From positions 1,328,460 through 1,392,459 of the forward strand of contig NC_061071.1 in NCBI RefSeq assembly GCF_021917145.1: DNA of 64,000 nt. Reading direction: 5' to 3'. Each line of letters opens with the position of its first letter. Within the stretch, counting starts at the first letter, position 1. Origin of the DNA: Hypomesus transpacificus (lineage: Eukaryota > Chordata > Actinopteri > Osmeriformes > Osmeridae). The notes under the pieces are model-generated. The model did no database searches, was not told the origin of the DNA, and saw nothing but the letters and a program-made list of their open reading frames with translations. Of the stretch, positions 1 to 12,200 are shown piece by piece. The translations under genes and the position numbers were made by a program.

Positions 1-123
1 AAACCCTCTTTACTGAGACGACGATTGTCTGAAGAAGGCTAACCCTCAGAGCACCACAGTTAAACACCAGTGCAAAATAAAAAAATGTATTGTTTTTCAT
101 TTGTAGCTCTTCCCCAACTGTGG

Positions 124-129
124 TTTATT
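124..129 (-). other. Candidate polyadenylation signal of tsc22d1
   Basis: AATAAA on the minus strand (TTTATT on plus), about 130 bp past the tsc22d1 stop codon at 263-261. The stretch 1-260 is therefore read as its 3' UTR and flank. Confidence 0.5.
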
Positions 130-260
130 CAGATCATGATGCTCGGCGTGGGTCAGTTCACAGTATAGTAAAACTTTGCATCTCCTCTTCCCTCTTCCAC
201 CTGTACCCCCCAGCCAGGTGAACCCTGCCCTCCAGGGAGGGGGGCAGCGGAGGCGGGGTG

Positions 261-3200
261 CTATGCAGAGGTGCTGGAGGTCTGGGAGGGAGCGAGGGCC
301 TGTGTGCTGTCTGTGGGGGAGTCAGGGTCCACCTGGGCCTGGAACTGGGCCATCTGCTCAGGACTGGCCAGCGTCTTCAGCAGGCTGTTCTCCTGCTCCA
401 GCTGGGTGTTCCTCTCCACCAGCTCCTTGATCTGCTCCTTCAGCACCTCCACCTCCTCCCGCACCGCATACATCAGGTGGCTCTTCACCAAGTCCTGTGG
501 ACGGAGGAGGAGGGTCAGACAACACAACATCAGCTCCCCAGAACAGCTCCAGGGCAAAAACACTGTGGCCTCCCTGGTACCAGCCGCGGTGCCTTCAGGA
601 AATCATGTCAATAATAATGTGTTCATTTAGAAGAAGCTTTTATCCACTGGTACAGAGAGGGCATCAAACCAAGGGACCTCTTGATCTACAGCCAAATGTC
701 TCATCACAGCACTGTACCCAGTCCATTCTCCAGGACACTGCCCCTCTACAGACCAGGACACTGCCCCTCTACAGACCAGGACACTACCCCTCTACAGACC
801 AGGACACTACCCCTCTACAGACCAGGACACTACAGACCAGGACACTACCCCTCTACAGACCAGGACACTACCCCTCTACAGACCAGGACACTACCCCTCT
901 ACAGACCAGGACACTGCCCCTCTACAGACCAGGACACTACCCCTCTACAGACCAGGACACTACAGACCAGGACACTTCCCCTCTACAGACCAGGACACTG
1001 CCCCACTACAGACCAGGACACTACAGACCAGGACACTACACCTCTACAGACCAGGACACTCTACAGACCAGGACACTGCCCCTCTACAGACCAGGACACT
1101 CTACAGACCAGGACACTACACCTCTACAGACCAGGACACTACAGACCAGGACACTTCCCCTCTACAGACCAGGACACTGCCCCTCTACAGACCAGGACAC
1201 TACAGACCAGGACACTACACCTCTACAGACCAGGAAACCAGGACACTACCCTTCTACAGACCAGGAAACCAGGACACTACCGACCAGGACACTACACCTC
1301 TACAGACCAGGAAACCAGGACACTACCGACCAGGACACTACCCCTCTACAGACCAGGAAACCAGGACACTACAGACTAGGACACTTCCCATCTACAGACA
1401 AGTGCAACAAATGTCAGAGAACAAACTAAAACAAGCTCAACACACTTGATAAATAACCAGACTGAATTCTGACCTAAACATGAAAACCAGACTGATTATA
1501 ATTCCCATTATCTTTTAAATAATCATGTGGAGATCAAAGGGTCTTTAGTCTGTCATCCCCGTGATGAAGTCAGCAGTCTATTGTATGAGGTACTGCCAGT
1601 CTGCTAATGCAATTTATGTGTAATCTGTGCATCCTCCATGGCGCGAGAACCACCCCGCGGGTGCGAAAAGCACAGGAACAAAATGTTCTGCATCGCGAGG
1701 GCGGAGCCAACCGACAGGCAGGTTATATATAACGGAGCCGCTTGCATAGCAACACGCGGGAGACACCATCGCGTGTTAAGCATCGTTGGCCCGCGCTTGA
1801 TGCAAACAGGCCTTTACAGCCGGACAAAGTCATCAGTGACATAAAAGTACCAAGTAGACTATCGACTGCGTCTTTAATTAGGCCTGCTGCCCAGCTCTCA
1901 TCTCGGTTTGATCATAGTTGCACGTGTCCGCAGCACAACAGAATACTGCCATTTATAACCCCTGAGTAATCACATATTAACAGCAGCAATGACAAACTCG
2001 TGTGTAGGTTACATCTACACAAATCCCAAATCCCGTTTAACACGGATTTTAACTTCTCCATTCATTCAGTCTGCGGCTCAGTAATCATACATGAATGAGA
2101 GTCTGCAGACTCTTCGATCTCAATTCAATCGAATGTCACTTGTACTGTATTTGTTCAAAGAAGTTAAACGATCTAACACGCAAACACTAACTAAATTGTT
2201 GAAAATAAATACATAGCTTTTAGTGTCCAAATACGTATCTAATGTATCCTTTGTTACAGGCTGGTATCCCACTTGACTGCAGTTAGGCTACATTAACCTT
2301 CCTGCTCAGGCCAAAAGGGAAGCTCAAAACAGCGCATTAATTTACATTTCACGTAATGAATGCCTTATTGGTCTTATATAATAACTTTGAAATAACCAAC
2401 TTACCATTGCTTGTTCAATTTTGTTGTCTATGGCCACCACACTCGCGCCCGATGAGCTGAAAGACAGAAAAACGTAGGATTCACCAACATGTAGGCTACA
2501 GCTCTGGAAAACATTGAGACCACTCCACCTTTTTCTTTAATAATAAAAAAAAGTTGAGAAGGACAATTTTGAGTTAGTAATAGAACGGTAAAATGTAAGA
2601 GGCCACTGAAAATTATACCCTTCTGTTCCTCACTCAAAATGGTCCTTCTAAACGTATTTTTTATTAAAGAAAAAGGTGCATTGGTCTCTCAATGTTTTGA
2701 TGGCCCCAAACTGTAGCCTACTTTAAACTGTGATTTTTTTTATCTCGTGATTTTTAGACAGATTTTGGGAATGGTAGAACAGAAAAGGAGCATCATAAAC
2801 TAATTCCTGTCATGTTTAATTTTCAGCATTTTCTCAAAGCCACACGGTCATAAATACAATAAAGAGTTCAGTCCCAAATCTTGAATTTTCTGGATGTAAG
2901 TGTTTAAAACAGAACCCTCAAGATAAACAACACGTCTTTTATAACATCGTCTCGGACAGATTATATAAAGTGCACATAACCGCCCGAGCCACAGCCCCAG
3001 GATAGCACCTAAACGAACCTTAGGTGCACATATGCACGACACCGATAATATAATTACAAATCCGTTCTATGGCCTAATGTATTTAATAGAAAATCTAATC
3101 AATGCACTGCAATGTAAGGCAACCCACTCCACAATCATTCCCCATTAATTCGCTACACATCGATCATCTTGCCGTTTTTCCCTTCTATGAATTTGCCATG

Positions 3201-6200
3201 CATGAGTTTACAATAACATTACTAAGGGAATTATTTACCTATTGTCAACTTTCACAGAAGAATTCTCTTTTCCAAGCACAGAAGACAAAAACGATATAGA
3301 AAAATTCCTCAGTTGACAAACGCCAAGGTCCATCGCCACTGTGTAACAATGGGAATTCATGCTAATACATCCATGAACACCAAAATAAGAACGTACAAAA
3401 ATCCAACGATATAAAATTATAAACAGGCCGGAGATCTGATCTCCGGGCGAAGCTGGCTCGCTGCCGGGTCAGTCTGCTTCACGTGCAGCACAATGGCAAA
3501 CCGAGCGAGACCGCTTCTGTCTCGAGGCTGCAGCTGACATCCCGAGTCGCATAATTTATTCACGAACACAACGCTGCTCGACACGGGATTGGCGGAGAAC
3601 TGTTAAATTTCAATCATCTATGCAGACACGCCCCCACCTGGTAGTATTGTTGTCCGTCAACTCAATCAGCAGCCAGCACAAGCACCAAACCCATTATGGA
3701 ATAAAGCCACACAAACACGTCTGATATTTAACGAAAGCAAAGTTAGTTTGTTTTACAATAATGTAAATGCATTTGCTACTCTATTGTTTTAGGACGCGAG
3801 AAGCAGTTGAAATGATTATTATGGCTTATTGACGAGCTTTTATTGTATGATGGGAGTGTACGGCTGGGGGGTCGGATTGTTGCGGTCTCTTGGGTTTGAC
3901 ACGGCTTCCACCTGACGGGGCTTCCACCTGTCGTCTACAAAGACATGTGTAAGTTGTAATCGACACAAAGCATGTGTCCTCTACTGAAAAACCCGGACAT
4001 TTTGACACATGCTGATAACATAATACACACAAACATCTAAACTACCACAGACTGCCTAAACTCTCTAAAACTTATGTGACTGTGCTGAAGAAAAACAACT
4101 ATATTTAAATATGATATTATTATTATTACCATATTAATATCAATCTGAGGTGCCTGTCCACCTACTGACATCTGACACATGCTGGAACCACAAAGTAGCA
4201 ACTCTGTTGTCACACTTAACCTGCAGGCTCCCTGTGCTCCAGCTACCTACAGTACAGTATTCTTTAGTCTTTCCACAAGATTTAACCCTTTACCTCACTA
4301 CAGCCCCCTACCACACCCCAGCCTCCCTCCTTCCTCCCTACCACACCCCAGCCTCCCTCCTTCCTCCCTACCACACCCCAGCCTCCCTCCTTCCTCCCTA
4401 CTGCCCCCAGCCTCCCTCCTTCCTCCCTACTGCCCCCAGCCTCCCTCCTTCCTCCCTACTGCCCCCAGCCTCCCTCCTTCCTCCCTACCACACTCCAGCC
4501 TCCCTCCTTCCTCCCTACTGCCCCCAGCCTCCCTCCTTCCTCCCTACCACACCCCAGCCTCCCTCCTTCCTCCCTACCACACCCCAGCCTCCCTCCTTCC
4601 TCCCTACCACACCCCAGCCTCCCTCCTTCCTCCCTACTGCCCCCAGCCTCCCTCCTTCCTCCCTACCACACCCCAGCCTCCCTCCTTCCTCCTTACTGCC
4701 CCCAGCCTCCCTCCTTCCTCCCTACCACACCCCAGCCTCCCTCCTTCCTCCCTACTGCCCCCAGCCTCCCTCCTTCCTCCTTACTGCCCCCAGCCTCCCT
4801 GCAGCCTCGTTACCTCTTCAGATGCTTCTCCAGGTCCCAGAGGAGCAGCTGGAGGCCCATCCGGTTCTGTCTCTGTGATCCTTCCGGCCCCAGCGCCCTC
4901 ATCAGCATCCACACCCGCAGTGGGTCCCTCCAGACTCCCTCACCCAGCCCCTCTCTCCAGACCCTTCACCCTCACCTCCCGCGACCTCTGACCCCCTGCT
5001 CTGCTTCTCCCAAAACGGCTCACATCAGGCAGCAGGAACAATAGAGGACATCTGGATGCTGGTGTCCGAGCTCTCTTGCTCTGCGTGTCCTCCCATTCAC
5101 CCCTATATCACATGTATACATCATACAAGCTCCTAGCACTGGAGACTGGAGGGTTACTAGTGATGTCATCAGTGATGTCACCGCTTCCAAGGGCCACGTG
5201 ACTCTCAATCGTTATGTAAACCGTCAGGGGAGATTAGGGGTTTCGTCCAATAGGATAAGCCGCATCCGACCACACACCCAGCATGCGCCCACCAGCCCTG
5301 GCTCCGCCCCTTCCTGGTTCTCACAGTTGCCTTGGCATTATGGGATGTACAAGAGGTGTGGTTATCTGGAGTTCACTTGTTTTCAGCCCTCAGTTTGGGT
5401 TTAAGGTTCGTTAACCCCTTTGTGGCGACCCAGCATGGAGGCGTGTTGGACCAGCCCGTAGACTGGTAAATATCCTGTCGCTTTGTATCAACACACACAC
5501 ACACACACACTCAGAGAGCATGTTAGCTCACTTGTACCTCAGTATTGGGCGCACTTTCACCACCGTACAAACATAATAACAACAATGTCATGGGGGGGGT
5601 TGGTCTGGGGGGGGGGTTTGTGGGCGCGTGTTAGGGAACATAATGTCCAACTGACGAGACAAAGGAACGAGATGTTCTGAGCAGATTACTGTTCGCTCGC
5701 CCTTTCCACTTCCACCAATCACAAGCTGGGAGAGTTGTGCATGTGACCTCCGATCAGTTTCCCCTCCGCTGATGGTCGCTGCCACCCTCAGGGACAAACA
5801 CCTCAGCAGGAGATCTACCTGACTCCTCGTCTCAGCCAACTGACGCCATTCCTTCTGAGCCAATGGTAAGAAGCCGTTGAGAGGGGATGGCAAAGACAGC
5901 CCATGATTCGATGCCTTACTGCATCCTTGGTTGAGCTTTGCTGTGTGTGCACGCATGTGCTCTACATGGCCTGTACATTGTGACCCAGATATTACCTAAC
6001 CAGACTGTATGGACACTGAGATAATCCTACAGACCAAAGAAGGACAATGTGTATGATGGAGGAGCATCAGAAGGAATAAACAAGTTTAACAATGTTATTT
6101 TTTAAAGATTCCTCAATAAAGTAAGGTAAAAATTATTAAATAGTTTTATATGTCGAGACATGATTGTGTCTGATGTAGCTCAGCTATGTCTCCAGGGAGG

Positions 6201-9200
6201 AGCTGGGCTTGGCGTTGCCACGGTGCCCTCCTACATCTGCCTCCATCTGAACCATCTTGGTAAACAAACACACGGACACAAGATGGCCGCCTCACCCTCC
6301 AGCCCCGCCCTCCGTGGCCCCGCCCCAGTCAGGTTAGATAACAAGCATGACGTCGCTCAGGGGAAAAATACATGAAGCTCTGACAGGAACTACGCCAACG
6401 TAGGAAACATCGATACAGATACAGTCTGTATAGGTGTGCTGCACAAGCAAGCAGTGGGGCACGTGGAGGAGCAAGGGATGCCTCCTTGATGGACAGAGAA
6501 AAACAGAGAGTGAGAGAAACAGAGAGAGAGAGAGAGAAACAGAGAAAGAGTGAAACAGAGAGAGAGAGAAACACAGAGAGATAGAGACAGAGAAACAGAG
6601 AGAAAAACAGAGAGAAGGAGAAACAGAGAGAGGGAGAGAAACAGAGAGAGAAACAGAGAGAGACAGAGAAACAGAGAGAGAGGAGGGAGACAGAAACACA
6701 CAGAGAAAGAAAAACTGAGCAAGTGGCAGAGAAAGAGAGAGAGAGAGAGGGGAGAGAAAGAAACAGAGGGAGAGATACTTTTTAAAGAATGCATTTTAAT
6801 TTCAGTATGGATTTTTAAATGACATCACACTGATCATTGAAATGCATGTGTGTGTATGGGGGGGTGCCAAACACTGCACTACAGTCTCATTGCCTCTATC
6901 TCACACCAGAGATGGAGACTGACACTCGGACTCCAGTCGCACTTAAGTCTTCAGACTCTGAATCATTTATAAACAAACCAGTCAGGCTACGGGAAATTAG
7001 GCTTACTGAATCTTCATGCTAAATCAAAAATGCATTTAAATGTAAATGTATTAATGTATTTCTGTTTTCTTTTATTGGCGTTATATCTATTATACGATAC
7101 TGAACGTATGACGAGCTGCATGTCCCCTGCCCTTTGCCTACATGTGCTACTGCATGCTCTATGTCATCATGTGCTACTGCATGCTCTATGTCATCATGTG
7201 CTACTGCATGCTCTATGTCATCATGTGCTACTGCATGCTCTATGTCATCATGTGCTACTGCATGCTCTATACCATCATGTGCTACTGCATGCTCTATGTC
7301 ATCATGTGCTACTGCATGCTCTATGTCATCATGTGCTACTGCATGCTCTATGTCATCATGTGCTACTGCATGCTCTATGTCATCATGTGCTACTGCATGC
7401 GCTATGTCATCATGTGCTACTGCATGCTCTATGTCATCATGTGCTACTGCATGCTCTATGTCATCATGTGCTACTGCATGCGCTATGTCATCATGTGCTA
7501 CTGCATGCTCTATGTCATCATGTGCTACTGCATGCTCTATGTCATCATGTGCTACTGCATGCGCTATGTCATCATGTGCTACTGCATGCTCTATGTCATC
7601 ATGTGCTACTGCATGCTCTATGTCATCATGTGCTACTGCATGCTCTATGTCATCATGTGCTACTGCATGCTCTATGTCATCATGTGCTACTGCATGCTCT
7701 ATGTCATCATGTGCTACTGCATGCTCTATGCCATCATGTGGTACTGCATGCGCTATGTCATCATGTGCTACTGCATGCGCTATGTCATCATGTGCTACTG
7801 CATGCGCTATGTCATCATGTGGTACTGCATGCGCTATGTCATCATGTGCTACTGCATGCGCTATGTCATCATGTGCTACTGCATGCTCTATGTCATCATG
7901 TGCTACTGCATGCTCTATGTCATCATGTGCTACTGCATGCTCTATGTCATCATGTGCTACTGCATGCTCTATGTCATCATGTGCTACTGCATGCTCTATG
8001 TCATCATGTGCTACTGCATGCGCTATGTCATCATGTGCTACTGCATGCGCTATGTCATCATGTGCGCACACTCACATATCACAACATGCATTGAAGATGG
8101 CGACACCAGGCCTCCCGGAGTGGGGCCTGTCAGTAGTTTTTCTTTCAATAACAATGGCAGGTAAACAGTGGCAGTAAGCAAACAGCTACATGCAAGGTAA
8201 ACAGTGGCAGTAAGCAAACAGCTACATGCAAGGTAAACAGTGGCAGTAAGCAAACAGCTACATGCAAGGTGTGTGGCACCAAGATAAATGATAGACAGAT
8301 ACCAAAATGTTGAAAAATACAGTTATGAAATTGAAACAGTTGTTAATTTGTGTTTCTTCAGATTGCAGTAAACCCCATAACGTTATCCTACAACTGGCAG
8401 GACATGCTTTTAATTCCTAAGATTTAACAATACAGTGTTCGGGACAGATCAGATGGCAAGAGACTTGACTTGAACTCTGGCTCAAACACAAAGCCTTTTG
8501 TAACCTCCACATACAGCAGAATACAGCATGAAGACCTTCTGAGATACAACACTACTGACTCACACAGACACACTCTCACACACACACACTCTCTCTCTCA
8601 CATACACACACACAGTTGGTGGACCAGTGCAGCAAGGTTTTGAATGACAGCAAAAAAAACAGATCAGCAGATCACATGACAGTATGAGAAGCCTAAAATC
8701 TACAACCCTTTCAGAAACTCGCCCGCCTGCCATCGATCTGTCAATGTCCCATACTGTGTGTGTGTGTGTGTGTGTGTATGAGTGTGTGTGTGTGTGTGTC
8801 TGTGTGTTACTGTCAGTGGGAGCCAGGATACAGACCCCTGCTCCCAGCCAATCACAGTGAGAGAGCCAGGATACAGACCCCTGCTCCCAGCCAATCACAG
8901 TGAGAGAGCCAGGATACAGACCCCTGCTCCCAGCCAATCACAGTGAGAGAGCCAGGATACAGACCCCTGCTCCCAGCCAATCACAGTGAGAGAGCCAGCA
9001 GGTGGCATCCAACAATGAGTAGAGTCCAGTTTCAAAACATCCAACGCACAACAAAGCACCCTAACAACAACAAAGCACCTTTCTAACTCTTCAACTCACC
9101 AGCCTCTCATGGTTAAAGGGTTAGGGCAGACAACCTTGACTGTACCAGTAGACTGACCTGCTTTCGGTATTGGTTCAGGGTTAGAGAGATGAGATGATGA

Positions 9201-12200
9201 GAGGGTTAGGGTGTGCAACTGAGGTTCTGTGAGGCTGAGGGAGGGAGAGGGTGAGGCTGAGGGAGGGAGGGAGAGGGTGAGGCTGAGGGAGGGAGAGGGT
9301 GAAGGAGGGAGAGGGTGAGGCTGAGGGAGGGAGAGGGTGAAGGAGGGAGGGTGAAGGAGGGAGGGTGAGGCTGAGGGAGGGAGAGGATGAAGGAGGGAGG
9401 GTGAGGCTGAGGGAGGGAGAGGGTGAGAGAGAGGGCGTCCCTGGTGAGCACCCTAGACAGAGGTTAGGGGGTTAGAGTCGAGGTTAGTTTGTGTGACAAC
9501 ACTGACACCTAGCTGCTGGAAGGACAAACTGCAGCCGGCTGCACCAGGAGAGTGAATCCACACTAAACTGCAGCCGGCTGCACCAGGAGAGTGAATCCAC
9601 ACTAAACTGCAGCCGGCTGCACCAGGAGAGTAAATCCACACTAAACTGCAGCCGGCTGCACCAGGAGAGTGAATCCACACTAAACGATACCCTGAAACTA
9701 GTTTGTTTGAAACTATGTCCATATACTTGCACCATGGAGACGTAAAGCTCCTCTTAGCTAAATTGCAAATGCTAAACATTAAGTCCACACAAACCTTTTG
9801 TAGCCAGAAGCAAGAAGCACTATTCTTGATCCTGCCAATCCCTGTTCATTATTGGCATACGCCATGTGACCAGTATTGGTCCAGAAGGCATGAGGAGCAC
9901 AAATTCCCAGGTACAACACAGGCAGCTACACACAAAACCAAACACACGGGGACACACACACGGGGACACACACACGGGGACACAGCCTCTGGAAGGCCAA
10001 TGACCTTGGAAAAATACTTAAAGGATATTGGGCCTCATTCTCGAACGCAGTTAAGAATTTAAGAAGGTATTTTTTCTGAATTGGATTTAGGAAAACATTT
10101 GGCGTTCATGAAAGTTCTCATCTGCCCCCAACACCCCTCCACCCAGCCCGCTCAGAATGGGAGCTGTAATTCCACCCAGTAACAGGGTGGATGTACTGAG
10201 AACAGTGATTGACATCTCAGTTTTACTGTGCGAGAAGTGTATACGGATTAGGGTTAGGAGTGTATACGGGTTAGGGTTAGGAGTGTATAGGGTTAGGGGT
10301 GTATAGGGTTAGGGTTAGGAGTGTATACGGAAAGGGACTGGTCTCTATACCAGCCAACACTGTGGCCATTGTGCTTAACCAGGCAAATATGAACAAGGCA
10401 ATAAATTAAAAAAAATCATATATGGATAAGAGCGTCTGCTAAATGACTAAATATATATAAACAAACCAGTCAGGCTACGGGAAATTAGGCTTACTGAATT
10501 GAACAAACTGACCTGCTGTAGCCTGAACTTAAACCTTCATTCTGGTCCGCATGGACCAGCACTCAGTTCCCGACACATTCTGAGGTGGTTTGTAGCGTTG
10601 TAGCCGACCAAAGATGGCGAAAGCCAGCTAGATGCAGGTGTGATCAGACATGATTAGACATGAGCTAATATGCACACACCAACACCCAAACCCACACTGT
10701 TACCAGCTACCCAAAACAAGAGGGAAGCCAAAGTGGTGAAAGTGTGAGAGGATCTGGAGGCTGACAGCTGCTCTACACGCCTGCTCTACACGCCTGCTCT
10801 ACACGCCTGCTCTACACGCCTGCTCTACACGCCTGCTCTACACGCCTGCTCTACACGCCTGCTCTACACTCCTGCTCTACACGCCTGCTCTACACGCCTG
10901 CTCTACACGCCTGCTCTGGGTTAGTGTCAGTGTCTCAGCCTGACCAGGACTGAGCGCTGTCATATCAACACAGCATAGTGGGAGAAACACACAAACTCTC
11001 TCACACACACTCACGGAGACAGCTGCAACCTGAACCTGCTACTGGCTCTGGGGGAGAGAAGCGTGCCACACACTAACACGCACGCATTGTACCTGTACCT
11101 GTTCCACATGATACACACATCTAACTGGGGGAAATCATCTGTTCCTCTTATTGTGAGTGTTGGGGGGGGGGGGACTCGTCTCACAAAGTCTAGACAAGCC
11201 ACCCCTCCCTCACACTGGCATGTAAACACACACTCATCCCTCCCTCACACTCCCATCCCCAGTTCATCCTCACCTGTCCTCCTCGTCTGCATGCTGACTC
11301 CTCAGCGCTGCGTCAGTGTCTCCCATGTGGCCCAGGCCCCCAGCAGCCCTGGCCTCTGCGCCCGCCTCCCCCCTGCCTGCTCCCCCAGCAGCTCTGGCCT
11401 CTGTGCCAGGCTCCCCACCGCCCGTGGCCCCTAGCCTGGGCAGCCCTGCAAGGCCCTGGTGCTGGAACAGCAGCCTCTGGGCGTCCTGGAGCTGAGAGGC
11501 CGTCAGGGAGGGCATGCTGCCCAGGTGAGCAGCCCCGCCGTGGGCCTGGCTGAGGGCCATGCCGTGGGTCAGGAGAGGCTGGAGGTCAGCCTGCAGGGTG
11601 GTCAGAGGCAGGTATGTGTGGGAAGGAGCCCGGGGGCTGGAGGAGGGCTGGGCTGGAGCAAAGACAGTCTGGGAGGAAGGGCCCTGACCCTGAAAGGGCT
11701 GACTGGCACCACCGAGCCCCAGCAGGGAAGCTCCTGTGGGGGCGGGGGCCAGAGGGGCCTGGGCCTGGGCCTGGAAGGGGGCGGTGGGCTGGATGAAGTC
11801 TGGCTGCCTGCCCCCGGCCATGGCCAGCTGCCCTGTAGAAAGCTGGGCAGGATAGCCCCCACGGCCGGGCTGGGCATCCACAGCATAGGCCAGGTGCTGG
11901 ACCATGCCAGAAGGGGCCAGGGTCATGACCTGGGGGGTTGAGGGGAGAGAGGAGGCCAGGCTGGACTGTCCTGGCTGGACCAGGTTAGTGCCAGGATGGT
12001 GAGGGCCTGTACGAGTCAGGGGGGGGCTCTGGACCAGAGCAGGGAGGTTTTGGACCAGAGCAGGGAGGTTCTGGACCAGAGCAGGGAGGTTCTGGACCAG
12101 AGCAGGGAGGTTCTGGACCAGAGCAGGGAGGTTCTGGATGGCTTGTGGGCTGGTGAAGTCTTGCGTGTGCTGCTGATAAGACTGCAGGGTTTGGGGTGCA

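Noticed and set aside
2457-4300. Alternative first exon of the short TSC22D1 isoform
   Set aside because: No reading frame with the expected short-isoform peptide and a phase-compatible donor was found.
5588-5956. 122-codon minus frame in tsc22d1 intron 1
   Set aside because: Complex composition, but no recognised motif or splice context. It could be an old transposon piece but cannot be supported.
7134-8066. Regular repeats resembling a CRISPR array
   Set aside because: Units are directly adjacent without unique spacers, and the genome is eukaryotic.
7019-8177. Four long overlapping frames on both strands
   Set aside because: A 27-bp repeat without stops explains all of them, and they lie inside tsc22d1 intron 1.
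10235-10330. TTAGGG-rich sequence as an interstitial telomere
   Set aside because: Only a few degenerate TTAGGG units mixed with GTGTATACG, so it is a short minisatellite and not a telomere relic.
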